Part shown: one piece after another, positions 47,438 through 55,152 of the stretch
Numbering within the stretch: position 1 is the stretch's first letter
Layout: each line of letters begins with the position of its first letter
Origin: an uncultured Rhizobiaceae group bacterium
GTDB taxonomy: Bacteria; Pseudomonadota; Alphaproteobacteria; Rhizobiales; Rhizobiaceae
Direction: 5' to 3'
Assembly (NCBI GenBank): GCA_937930635.1
Contig: CALHCF010000009.1
Coordinates: 1-64,000, forward strand
Length of the DNA stretch: 64,000 nucleotides
The notes under the pieces: generated by a model
Databases searched by the model: none
What the model was told of the DNA's origin: nothing
Seen by the model: the letters and a program-made list of their open reading frames with translations, nothing else
Translations under genes and position numbers: made by a program

Positions 47438-47878
47438 TTAGACGCCCTTTTGGTTGCTTGGTCCATGGTCTTCAACGCGTCGCTGCAACTCACGCTCCGG
47501 CTTGTGCGGGCGCACTGCAACTACTCTTTTGGCCTCAAATTCTCGGCCATTGTCGGCTTTGATTTTTAGAACACAGTCCAATTGCGAAGATGATTGAGAT
47601 ACAACCGTTATCACCGCACAATCCACCCATGCGCCGGAGAGATTGCGAACTTTCAAGTGTCGTTGGAATGAAAGCCGATAATAATCAAGCGTCTGTTGAA
47701 AAACACTTTTTTTACCCTGTTCGCGCGTCAAATGAAACTGCAACTGCTCTTCATGCGTCGTCTGGAGGAACGCCTGAAATTTTCCCAAAGCCCAATAGCC
47801 ATCAATATCGTTGTATCGATTCACAAAGCTATCCAGCAGATCATTGCATATGCCTTTAAGTTCTTTTCGCCGCCCCAT
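47438..47878 (-). CDS. Hypothetical protein, unrecognised
   Basis: 146 residues, predicted soluble, no family recognised. Helix-rich N-terminal half (NDLLDSFVNRYNDIDGYWALGKFQAFL), then beta-rich C-terminal half (ITVVSQSSSQLDCVLKIKADNGREFEAKRVVAV). It has AGAG about 6 bp before ATG. Convergent with the DsbA-fold gene. Confidence 0.6.
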   Translation of the reverse strand: MGRRKELKGICNDLLDSFVNRYNDIDGYWALGKFQAFLQTTHEEQLQFHLTREQGKKSVFQQTLDYYRLSFQRHLKVRNLSGAWVDCAVITVVSQSSSQLDCVLKIKADNGREFEAKRVVAVRPHKPERELQRRVEDHGPSNQKGV

Positions 47879-48187
47879 AGTTAGCTCTGATATCTGGAAA
47901 ATGGCATAAGCTCTACCAGTTCGCGCCCCGGCCTTCTCACACGCAGGGGTTGTTGGTACAAGGTATTGTTCCCAATGGCAATTTTGTCCGCATCTCGGTC
48001 ATCGGCCGGCACCGAAAGATGATACTGTCCAAATGACCGGCCGTGAGCGCAAACTCTGCTGCGGCAGGGTGCGGCGGACCGCCTGCCTTCCCAGGAAACC
48101 GATACGGGGCCTCGTGGGACCTCAGGCCCGGTAATGAAATTCGAAATTGCGCGCAAAAGGACGGGGTCCTGGAACAAGAATCCGCGC
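47879..48187. other. 309-bp gene-free stretch
   Basis: A 126-codon minus-strand frame (47881-48261) overlaps the 3' end of the methyltransferase-like gene and has an Arg/Pro-rich translation without family signal; not called. May be remnant sequence. Confidence 0.4.
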
Positions 48188-48214
48188 CTATCCCTGGTAT
48201 GGGGACAGGCGCGG
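48182..48214 (-). terminator. Terminator hairpin overlapping the 3' end of the ICMT-like gene
   Basis: CCGCGCCT and AGGCGCGG form an 8-bp stem, extended inside by CCC/GGG around a TGGTAT loop. On the minus strand it is followed by ATTCTTGTT. The stop codon lies inside the stem. Confidence 0.55.
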
Positions 48215-48889
48215 AACCCAACGCGATACGTTGTTCTTGTATTGGACGTAAGCCTGTCCAAAGCGCCGCTCCATTGACGGCTCCTCCGAGTACTTGAACC
48301 AGATGGTTTTTACGGCAACGAAATAGGGGAAGAATGCGAGGAAACGGTTTGACTGAAACGACAGAGCCAGGCCAAGAATCAAAAGGGCACCGCCTATAAT
48401 CATGGGGTTGCGCATATAAGCATACAGCCCATCGGTCACCAGTTTTTGAGTGTTGAGCTCTTCAATGGGCGACAGTGTGCCGCCTGCATCCTTCTTGAAT
48501 TTCACCTCACAGCCCAGCACGAGAGCGATGCCTATTATGAGCGCCGGGTAACCAATTATCTGGGAAACCAGCGGGTTCACGATAAAGGGCAGTGCATTAA
48601 TCCCATCCGCAGACATCACAACAAGAAAGGGCAGTAACACAACAGAAATTGGAATCGTATTCGACATCAAAGTGGCAGCGGTGGAGTTCTGATCCGAGAT
48701 CGCTCGCCGGCCCAACTGATTGATTATGACGAAAACGCCAAATATTCCAACGATATATGCGTAATAGTAATTGGGTACCGGGTCTTTCGTCGGATCGGCA
48801 ATAAAGGCCAAGGAGAACAGCCAAAAGCAAGTAAGACAAGCCAAGAGGATGTAAACCTGGTACGTATCGCTGGACAGCCTGTTCTTCAT
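48188..48889 (-). CDS. ICMT/phospholipid methyltransferase-like membrane protein
   Basis: About 233 residues with six or so membrane segments. The C-terminal part has the family signature LVTDGLYAYMRNPMIIGGALL and EEPSMERRFGQAYVQYKNNVSRWVPRL (SAM-binding). The substrate is unknown. The start at 48889 (MKNRLSS) is uncertain; an alternative ATG lies 13 codons upstream (48928). Confidence 0.8.
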   Translation of the reverse strand: MKNRLSSDTYQVYILLACLTCFWLFSLAFIADPTKDPVPNYYYAYIVGIFGVFVIINQLGRRAISDQNSTAATLMSNTIPISVVLLPFLVVMSADGINALPFIVNPLVSQIIGYPALIIGIALVLGCEVKFKKDAGGTLSPIEELNTQKLVTDGLYAYMRNPMIIGGALLILGLALSFQSNRFLAFFPYFVAVKTIWFKYSEEPSMERRFGQAYVQYKNNVSRWVPRLSPYQG

Positions 48890-48968
48890 TTTTTTCCCGT
48901 TCCAAAAAGTGATGCACACCTGCATCATTTACTCACCCCGGCAGCTTAAGGGTTTGCGCATCCACCAT

Positions 48969-49124
48969 CAATCCGCCCCCCAGGCAAAACGACCCAGTAT
49001 GAAAACTGACCTTGGATTAAAGCCAGCTTCGCCCGTCATGGGTCGTCAGCTGGTGGTGAAGGCATGATGTTGAACTGAGGGCGGCTGTGAGGCCATTTGA
49101 CTGATGCCGGGATCTGCACGAATG
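48969..49124 (+). repeat. Direct repeat copy 1
   Basis: Shares a long stretch with copies at 49623 and 51177, including GATTAAAGCCAGCTTCG, GTCATGGGTCGTCAGCTGGT and GAGGGCGGCTGTGAGGCC. Also shares the extension TTGACTGATGCCGGGATCT with copy 2 only. It ends 5 bp before the ridA-like stop. Confidence 0.85.
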
Positions 49125-49128
49125 TCGG

Positions 49129-49515
49129 TTATGCCCTTCGGGCGATACACTTGATCTCCACAATGGCATCCTCACGAACAAAACCCGCAACCTCGATTGC
49201 GGTCCAAGCTGGAAAAGGTTCCTGGACATACTTGGCTCGAATGCTCTTGAACTCTTCGAGGTGGTCGCGCAGCCCGACGTGGTAGCTCGTCATCTCAACG
49301 AGGTTCTGGAAACCCAGTCCGCCTTCTTCAAGAACCGCGCGTATTTTTGCGAAAACCGCTTCAATTTGCTCGGAAGGATCGTCGGAGTATTGTCCGTCCG
49401 ACGAAGCTCCCGTGAAACCCGTCATAAAGATGAAGCCTTCATGCTCTAAACCCGGCGACATTTTCCAATCGTTAACATAACCGACCAAATCAGCGGGAAC
49501 AATCGCTTCAGGCAT
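49129..49515 (-). CDS. RidA family (YjgF/UK114-like) protein
   Basis: 128 residues, one RidA domain (GFIFMTGFTGASSDG, NLVEMTSYHVGLRDH, FPAWTAIEVAGFVREDAIVEIKCIA). RidA enzymes deaminate reactive enamines/imines; the conserved Arg of active RidA (usual position R105) appears as the R in FVREDA, not clearly at the same site. ATG 49515 follows AAGGA by about 9 bp. It is bracketed by repeat copies 1 and 2. Confidence 0.88.
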   Translation of the reverse strand: MPEAIVPADLVGYVNDWKMSPGLEHEGFIFMTGFTGASSDGQYSDDPSEQIEAVFAKIRAVLEEGGLGFQNLVEMTSYHVGLRDHLEEFKSIRAKYVQEPFPAWTAIEVAGFVREDAIVEIKCIARRA

Positions 49516-49890
49516 ATCTGAGTTTCCTTCAATTCGCATTGTAAACAGCGAATACCACCGAAGCTGCGTACCATAAAGCAGTCATTGGTTTCTTACGAAG
49601 CAACGGCAGCTCCGTCCGCTGTGCCGCCGTTCGAGGACATCAATTCGCCCCACAGGCAAAACACGCGGGTACGAAAACTGACTTGAGATTAAAGCCAGCT
49701 TCGCTCGTCATGGGTCGTCAGCTGGTGGTGAAGGCATGATGTTGAACTAAGGGCGGCTGTGAGGCCACTTGACTGATGCCGGGATCTACACGAATGACCG
49801 CTTTCCCAGTAACTCCGCATGAATCGGGTGGCTTGACGCAATTCAACAACGCTACCGCTGGGCGAAAGAAAGCTTCGACGGAGTAGTAAA
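49516..49890. other. 375-bp intergenic region containing repeat copy 2
   Basis: Lies between divergent ridA-like and MFS genes. The repeat takes up 49623-49796; the flanks hold the promoters. No further gene. Confidence 0.5.
49623..49796 (+). repeat. Direct repeat copy 2
   Basis: Same orientation as copies 1 and 3. Its left end (GCCGCCGTTCGAGGACA) is shared with copy 3, its right end (TTGACTGATGCCGGGATCTA) with copy 1, so it is the longest copy. Confidence 0.85.
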
Positions 49891-51132
49891 TTGCAAATGA
49901 TCTCTCGCCTGACGGGGGCTGCCTATGGAGTACATCTGTCAGATCAGGTCGCACTCCTGTCGGTCCCTTTGATCGCGAACCTTGTTTTCAGCGCATCTCC
50001 AGAAGTGATCGGTATTCTCGTGGCGTGCCAGTCGATGGCCCATCTCGTTGGTTCCGTCCCTTTCGGCATACTGGTCGATAGCGTCCAGCAGCGAAACCTC
50101 ACGATAGCAGCGGGCTTCGTATCGCTCACTGGGTTCAGCGGGGCAGTTGTTGCGATCATTCTTGGCAGCATCGTGCTTTTTGGTGCGGCCATGACCATCG
50201 CGGGTTTCGGCGTGGTGCTCTTTGTCCTCGCGGCCCTCTCGATCCTGCCAAAGATTTCAGCACGCGAAAGACTTGCCAAGGCTAATGCAGCGATAGAAGT
50301 CCCTCGGGCTATTGCGTCCTTCGTGGTGCCGCTTCTTGTCGGCCTCTACTTTACCGCCGTTTCGCCGATCTTGATCATTATGATTGCCGTGATCGCGTCC
50401 GCGGTCGCATTGGCTTTCACAATCACGCTCCCGGCCGTTGAAATGCAACCGCCTGCCAAGTCCCCAGTCTTTAAGCGGATTGTCGAAGGCGGTGCATACG
50501 TAATCCGTCACCGCCTACTCCTGCCGATTTCGCTTTGCGCAATCTTTTGGAATCTTGCCTTTGCCGCTTTGCTCGTCGTTCTCGTTCCGGTTATCCGCCA
50601 AGTCTACATGATGGACCCTGGTGCGTTCGGCATTGGCCTCTCCGCATTCGGACTGGCGTCGATCCTAGGCACATGGGTTATGGGACGGTTCTCAGACCGG
50701 ATCGCCCCGAACCTGATTCTGCTTTTCGGCCCCGGGAGCAGTGTTATCGCAGCCATCGGGATGGCACTGATACCAGCTGGCAGTTCGCCAGTGCTTTTCT
50801 ATGCCTGCGCCTTTCTGCTGGGCTTCGGTCCGTCCATGTGGCTGGTGACACAAAACTCCGTCCGCCAACTCGTCACGCCATCCGAGCGCTTGGGGCGGGT
50901 CAATGCTGTCATTCAGACAGCAATATATGGCATCCGCCCTTTGGGTGCGCTGGCAGGCGGGCTGGTGGCAGGCAGCTTCGGGCCACAAACCGGAATGCTC
51001 TTTGTTGTCTTCGCATATGGAGTTTCGTTTTTTGCCGCGCTCTTCAGCGATCTACGCAGAGTCGGTAGCTATTCGGAGTTGTCGCCGGAGGATGAGCATG
51101 AATTTGGAGACGGTGCAATCACGACTGAATAG
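49891..51132 (+). CDS. MFS transporter (enterobactin-exporter/MFS_3-like)
   Basis: 413 residues with about 12 hydrophobic segments. Motif-A-like loops GILVDSVQQRN and GRFSDRIAPN; it ends in an acidic cytoplasmic tail (SPEDEHEFGDG). Probably a drug or siderophore exporter. The start may be TTG 49891 (GGAG 7 bp upstream) or ATG 49897. It is bracketed by repeat copies 2 and 3. Confidence 0.9.
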   Translation: MQMISRLTGAAYGVHLSDQVALLSVPLIANLVFSASPEVIGILVACQSMAHLVGSVPFGILVDSVQQRNLTIAAGFVSLTGFSGAVVAIILGSIVLFGAAMTIAGFGVVLFVLAALSILPKISARERLAKANAAIEVPRAIASFVVPLLVGLYFTAVSPILIIMIAVIASAVALAFTITLPAVEMQPPAKSPVFKRIVEGGAYVIRHRLLLPISLCAIFWNLAFAALLVVLVPVIRQVYMMDPGAFGIGLSAFGLASILGTWVMGRFSDRIAPNLILLFGPGSSVIAAIGMALIPAGSSPVLFYACAFLLGFGPSMWLVTQNSVRQLVTPSERLGRVNAVIQTAIYGIRPLGALAGGLVAGSFGPQTGMLFVVFAYGVSFFAALFSDLRRVGSYSELSPEDEHEFGDGAITTE

Positions 51133-51176
51133 CTGACCCTAGCGCAGCCGCGACAAAAATTCACTTCGCCCGATGA

Positions 51177-51320
51177 GCCGCCGTTTGAGGACAACAATTC
51201 GCCCCACAGGCAAAACGCGCCGGTATGAAAGCTGACCTGAGATTAAAGCCAGCTTCGCCCGTCATGGGTCGTCAGCTGGTGCTGAAGGCATGGTGTTGAA
51301 CTGAGGGCGGCTGTGAGGCC
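51177..51320 (+). repeat. Direct repeat copy 3
   Basis: Shares the full core and the left extension with copy 2; homology stops exactly at GAGGCC (51320), after which the sequence is unrelated. Confidence 0.85.
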
Positions 51321-51432
51321 TTTTTGCCGTTGCAGCATCATTGCAATTGTCCTGCCTACGACAGGCAATCCGCTGCAAAAAGGAAGATTTTTGCAACGGT
51401 TTTGAGAGGCCAATGATTTCAGTGGTTTACGT

Positions 51433-51454
51433 GTCGCAAAACCTTGTCGCAAAA
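51433..51454 (+). repeat. Two GTCGCAAAA motifs, 13 bp apart
   Basis: GTCGCAAAA at 51433-51441 and 51446-51454. The same 9-mer recurs on the other side of the XRE-GrlR gene. It could be a recombinase or regulator binding array. Confidence 0.6.
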
Positions 51455-51530
51455 ATATTGGGATTTTGGCTGCGAAACCCCTCCCCTGTTTCTAAGCAAG
51501 GAGCTCCCTACGTTACCCAAAGTATGGAAG

Positions 51531-52100
51531 CTAAGCAGCCATCGGCAAGGCTCGAAGATAGACAAATTTTGCAGCGATATTTACACCAAGCGATGTTCTT
51601 ACAGCAATTGTTCCAGAGTTAGCATTGGGATTGAATTGCGCGCTTAAATCAAATGACCATTCATAGGGGTTAGACAGCCCGAATACAGATTCGACGTTTG
51701 GTGGGAACGTGATTTTCAAAGTGGCATCGGCGATTTCCGAGTTGGGGTCGTAGGTATAAACGCCATCGTATTTTACCGCCCCGCTATCAGCACCGTAAAT
51801 TTGTCCATTCTCAAATATCAACATTCCTTCGCCAACGCCGTCGTTGGATTCAAATGTTATTCCATACATTCCTTCACGCATTTTTTTATCCTCGTTCATC
51901 AATATGGAGAGTTCGACTTGCCTTAGATTTGGGGTGAGTAGGCTAAACAATCGTAAGTAACTGATAGCTGGATTTGGCACAGCTCTCTCACCCGTAAGCC
52001 AAAGTGAAACGGCTCTGGGCGTGACGCCCAATAACTCTGCAAATGCGTTTTGCGGCAATGCCAGTTGTTCAAGCGTATATCTGAGTTGATTCTTATCCAT
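51531..52100 (-). CDS. XRE-type HTH fused to a GrlR-like domain
   Basis: About 189 residues. N-terminal helix-turn-helix (about 5-60: QLALPQNAFAELLGVTPRAVSLWLTGERAVPNPA). C-terminal domain (about 75-140) reads like GrlR-type negative regulators: MREGMYGITFES...GVGEGMLIFENGQIYGADSGAVKYDGVYTYD, then a beta-rich end. Inference: autoregulated repressor. The start ATG 52100 (or 52106) lies at a perfect palindrome and no Shine-Dalgarno is visible. Relatively AT-rich, with no partner gene identified. Confidence 0.75.
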   Translation of the reverse strand: MDKNQLRYTLEQLALPQNAFAELLGVTPRAVSLWLTGERAVPNPAISYLRLFSLLTPNLRQVELSILMNEDKKMREGMYGITFESNDGVGEGMLIFENGQIYGADSGAVKYDGVYTYDPNSEIADATLKITFPPNVESVFGLSNPYEWSFDLSAQFNPNANSGTIAVRTSLGVNIAAKFVYLRALPMAA

Positions 52101-52102
52101 GC

Positions 52103-52133
52103 ACATTGTTCTATTAATTATAGAACAATGTGT
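52103..52133. promoter_or_regulatory. Perfect palindrome (13-bp arms) over the XRE-GrlR start
   Basis: CACATTGTTCTAT and ATAGAACAATGTG are exact reverse complements around a 5-bp TAATT spacer. The site starts 3 bp from the likely ATG and contains the alternative ATG, so a bound repressor would block transcription or translation start. Confidence 0.8.
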
Positions 52134-52156
52134 CAAATACCTTGTTGCCAGTCTTT

Positions 52157-52182
52157 GTCGCAAAAAGGATGGGTTTTGCGAC
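52157..52182. repeat. Inverted pair of GTCGCAAAA motifs
   Basis: GTCGCAAAA at 52157-52165 and TTTTGCGAC at 52174-52182, forming an inverted repeat with an 8-bp spacer. It matches the direct pair at 51433-51454. Confidence 0.65.
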
Positions 52183-52289
52183 TGCCGCACTTTTTTTGCC
52201 GTTTTCAGTAGAAATTGATATTGATTTCACACGCTTGGCAAAGAAGTCAGGCGATGGAGATTTTATGTTCACGATTGCGGGAAACCGCT

Positions 52290-52307
52290 AGTCCCATTTT
52301 TGGGACT
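52290..52307. promoter_or_regulatory. AGTCCCA-TTTT-TGGGACT hairpin/operator-like palindrome
   Basis: Perfect 7-bp arms around TTTT, about 160 bp upstream of the GNAT gene. No U-run follows, so an operator is as likely as a terminator. Confidence 0.5.
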
Positions 52308-52467
52308 GCCGACTAAAACAGGTTGACGATTTATCGTTTCAGCCTTCCCTTTTTTGTGGCCTGAATAGTCTCACTAACCATTGAAAATTGAACGTGAGTG
52401 ACAGGCTCGAAGTCCATTGCTGCAAGCTCAGATCGCTTGAGCATCGGCATATTGAAAGACGACTACA

Positions 52468-52929
52468 ATGAAAATCAGACCAACAAAGTCCAAGGACATT
52501 CCAGCCCTTAAATTGGTGCTGGATGGCACGGAGCTTTTTCCAAGTGAAATGCTTTCCGATATGGTGAGCGGCTTCCTTTCCAACGAGGAGAGCGAAGACA
52601 TTTGGCTGACGTGCGAAGCAGACGGCAAAGCCATTGGTTTTTGTTATGCCGCCCCAGAGGCGTTGACGGAAGGCACATGGAACATGCTTGCTATCGCTGT
52701 TCTTCCTGAAAGGCAGGGAAGCGGCGCAGGCGGTGCAATCGTCAAAGAGCTTGAATCCAACCTACGAGAGAGCGGCCATCGTATTTTAATTGTCGACACT
52801 TCGGGGGCGGACGAGTTCGCACAGACCCGCGAGTTTTATCGTAAAAACGATTATTCGGAAGAAGCGCGTATCCGTGATTTTTGGGCGCAAGGTGATGATA
52901 AAGTCATCTTCTGGAAGTCCTTAAAATAG
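52468..52929 (+). CDS. GNAT-family N-acetyltransferase
   Basis: 153 residues, complete GNAT fold. The acetyl-CoA loop is in IAVLPERQGSGAGGAIVKELE; the C-terminal FYRKNDYSEEARIRDFW is the usual beta5-alpha4 part. The acceptor substrate is unknown. Weak ribosome site (GAAAG). Monocistronic at the right end of the accessory stretch. Confidence 0.88.
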   Translation: MKIRPTKSKDIPALKLVLDGTELFPSEMLSDMVSGFLSNEESEDIWLTCEADGKAIGFCYAAPEALTEGTWNMLAIAVLPERQGSGAGGAIVKELESNLRESGHRILIVDTSGADEFAQTREFYRKNDYSEEARIRDFWAQGDDKVIFWKSLK

Positions 52930-53357
52930 CGAACGACTTGTGCGGCACGGTCACCTTGGCCGTGTCGCATAATTGAATACACGGAATTTGTGCCTTTTCC
53001 CGACATACGCCGGATCGTCACTTTGTCAGCTCACCTGCCCTTTAAGCAAATTGGATTGAGTATTCGTTTTCAAAAATTTGCTCTTGGCAGATGGGATCGT
53101 TGCTAAGGAACGGTCGCTCTCTCAGCGGCATGCATCTGGACCGGGGTCACTTGGTTTCGGGTCGGTAATCGCGGCCGCTTTGACTGTTGAACAGCCCTAC
53201 AATTTTCATCCGTGCTAAATCGAACACCTTAACGTTAACCAAACTTGTAGCATGCTTGTAAAAGGGCCATTGTAACGCCAGATTCGATGGCAAGCTGAAT
53301 TTTGGTGGCCATGATTGGATGGCTGCGCCTTTTGAAAAGAAAAACAAGGATATCCTG
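52930..53357. other. 428-bp intergenic region before the TPR gene
   Basis: No gene supported; a minus-strand 116-codon frame (53147-53497) overlaps the TPR gene and is a shadow. It contains a hairpin at 52941-52969 and the TPR promoter. It marks the return to conserved backbone. Confidence 0.5.
52941..52969 (+). terminator. Hairpin after GNAT gene
   Basis: TGCGGCACGG pairs with CCGTGTCGCA (10 bp, one G-U) with a 9-nt loop, 11 bp after the stop. Followed by TAATTGAAT, only a weak T content. Confidence 0.4.
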
Positions 53358-55130
53358 ATGCTCAACGTCTTTTCCAGACCGATCCGGACAACAGGGGCAG
53401 CGGTTGTTTTGAGTGGAATACTCATGGCCAGCCCTTTTGCCTTCACCAGCGGAGCATCAGCGGAAACAGTCAACCCAAGCAACAGTCTTGCGGGCAACTA
53501 TCTGGCGGCTCGTATCGCCGCCAATGACAAAGATACCCAAAGCGCTGTCAATTTTTATCGCAAGGCGATGGCTCTCGATCCCGAAAACAATGATCTGAAA
53601 CTCAAGGCGTTTCTGGTCTTTGTTGCCAATGGTGATTTCGTTGAGGGCGTTAAGCTTGGCAATGCGCTGATGAAGGCTGGCAAAGCCCCGGAAATTGTCA
53701 ATCTGATCCTTGCTGTTGATGCCATGCGCGGCAAAGACTGGCCGAGCGCTGACAAGTTCCTGACCCGCGACTGGCGCAGTTCGCTGGACCGTCTGATGTC
53801 GGGCCTGGTGATAAGCTGGGTCAAGTTTGGACAGGAAGATGTTGCAGGAGCACTGAAGATTATCGATGGCCTTGAAGGCCCGGCATGGTTCGACTTGTTC
53901 ACCCAGTATCATGGTGGGTTGATCGCTCTGGCTGGCGGCCAGACAGACGAGGCCGTTCGTCGTCTGGAAGCGGCTTTTGCAAACCGGGCCGGTGGCCAGT
54001 CTGCGGTCAAGACATTTACCCGTGTTGCCGCGGCTCTGGCTCAGGCACACTGGAAAGCCGGGTCAAAGGACAAGGCGGCGGATATTCTCAAACAGGCTAT
54101 CGATATCTCACCGCAAAACCCGGTATTTGAACGTCTGGATGCCGACGTGAAAAGCGATAAAGGCATTTTGCCGGAAATCACATCGGCGGAACGCGGTGCG
54201 GCAGAAGTTTTCATGAATATCGGAACAACCATCGACCGCGAGGGCGGCGAGCAGTTCGCCCGCATTTATCTGCAACTGGCCAACACTCTGGCTCCTAAAA
54301 AAGACGTGGTGACCGTGGAACTGGCAGACCTTCTGGATCGGCAGGGCCTGTTGCTGCGTACAAACGCACTTTATCAGTCGATTGACGAGAAATCGCCCTA
54401 TTACCGCATTGCACAGCTAGAGGTTGCGCTCAATCTTGACGAGCTTGAAAAGCTGAAAGAGGCGCGTGAAGGACTGGATAAACTCCTTGAATCAGGTCCC
54501 GATGATCTTGTGGCTCATCTGTCTTACGGCGCTGTTCTGGCGCGCCATGAAAAATTTGACGAAGCGATTGGTATTTATCAACGCATCATAAAACGCATTC
54601 CCAAGCCCGAACGCTTTCACTGGACCCTGTTCTACCGGCTGGGCATTGCCTATGAGCGCACCAAACAATGGCCCAAGGCAGAAGCGGCATTTCGCAAATC
54701 TTTGACGCTGTTTCCAAACCAGCCCAGCGTTCTCAATTATCTGGGTTATTCGTGGGTTGATATGAACGTCAACCTGAAGGAAGGGCTGGACATGATCCGC
54801 AAGGCGGTCGATTTGCGCCCCAATGATGGATACATGGTCGACAGTCTTGGCTGGGCGTATTATCGGCTGGAACGTTTTGAAGAAGCTGTTGTCGAACTGG
54901 AACGCGCGGTCGAGTTGCGGCCCGCGGATCCAACGATCAACGACCATCTGGGTGACGCCTACTGGCGGGCAGGTCGTCGGCTGGAAGCGACTTTTCAGTG
55001 GCGGCATGCGCTGGCGCTTGATCCACCGAAGGGCGACATCGGCAAAATTGAGGACAAGCTGGCCAATGGTATGGGCGATGACAAAAAGAAAGTCGGATCG
55101 CCTGAAGAAAAGAAGCCGGACAACGGCTGA
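53358..55130 (+). CDS. Exported tetratricopeptide-repeat protein
   Basis: 590 residues. Signal peptide MLNVFSRPIRTTGAAVVLSG... with AxA-like site near GASAETV. The mature protein is TPR helices almost throughout (clear units: GNYLAARIAANDKDTQSAVNFYRKAM, LFYRLGIAYERTKQWPKAEAAFRKSLTLFP, DSLGWAYYRLERFEEAVVELERAVELRP, DHLGDAYWRAGRRLEATFQWRHAL). The tail is Lys/Glu-rich. Probably a periplasmic scaffold. ATG 53358 follows AAGGAT by 8 bp. ispE starts 22 bp after its stop. Confidence 0.9.
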   Translation: MLNVFSRPIRTTGAAVVLSGILMASPFAFTSGASAETVNPSNSLAGNYLAARIAANDKDTQSAVNFYRKAMALDPENNDLKLKAFLVFVANGDFVEGVKLGNALMKAGKAPEIVNLILAVDAMRGKDWPSADKFLTRDWRSSLDRLMSGLVISWVKFGQEDVAGALKIIDGLEGPAWFDLFTQYHGGLIALAGGQTDEAVRRLEAAFANRAGGQSAVKTFTRVAAALAQAHWKAGSKDKAADILKQAIDISPQNPVFERLDADVKSDKGILPEITSAERGAAEVFMNIGTTIDREGGEQFARIYLQLANTLAPKKDVVTVELADLLDRQGLLLRTNALYQSIDEKSPYYRIAQLEVALNLDELEKLKEAREGLDKLLESGPDDLVAHLSYGAVLARHEKFDEAIGIYQRIIKRIPKPERFHWTLFYRLGIAYERTKQWPKAEAAFRKSLTLFPNQPSVLNYLGYSWVDMNVNLKEGLDMIRKAVDLRPNDGYMVDSLGWAYYRLERFEEAVVELERAVELRPADPTINDHLGDAYWRAGRRLEATFQWRHALALDPPKGDIGKIEDKLANGMGDDKKKVGSPEEKKPDNG

Positions 55131-55152
55131 ATTTCCGGCTTGGACCTGACTG

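Larger units (their letters stand above)
51133..51530. other. 398-bp region with repeat copy 3 and GTCGCAAAA motifs
   Basis: No gene supported. It contains repeat copy 3 (51177-51320) and, at 51433-51454, two GTCGCAAAA motifs 13 bp apart. Confidence 0.5.
52101..52467. other. 367-bp regulatory/intergenic region
   Basis: Holds the XRE palindrome, a GTCGCAAAA inverted pair, a 7-bp hairpin and the promoter of the GNAT gene. No further gene. Confidence 0.5.

Noticed and set aside
47881-48261. 126-codon minus frame after the ICMT-like gene
   Set aside because: Arg/Pro-rich translation without family signal, overlapping a gene and a hairpin.
48969-51320. CRISPR array or integron attC sites for the three repeats
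   Set aside because: Repeat length (about 145-175 bp), gene-sized spacing and absence of cas or intI genes do not fit either.
49017-51452. Short minus frames sharing the peptide GLTAALSS..LTTHDGRSWL
   Set aside because: The shared peptide is only the translation of the direct repeat; no sign of selection as protein.
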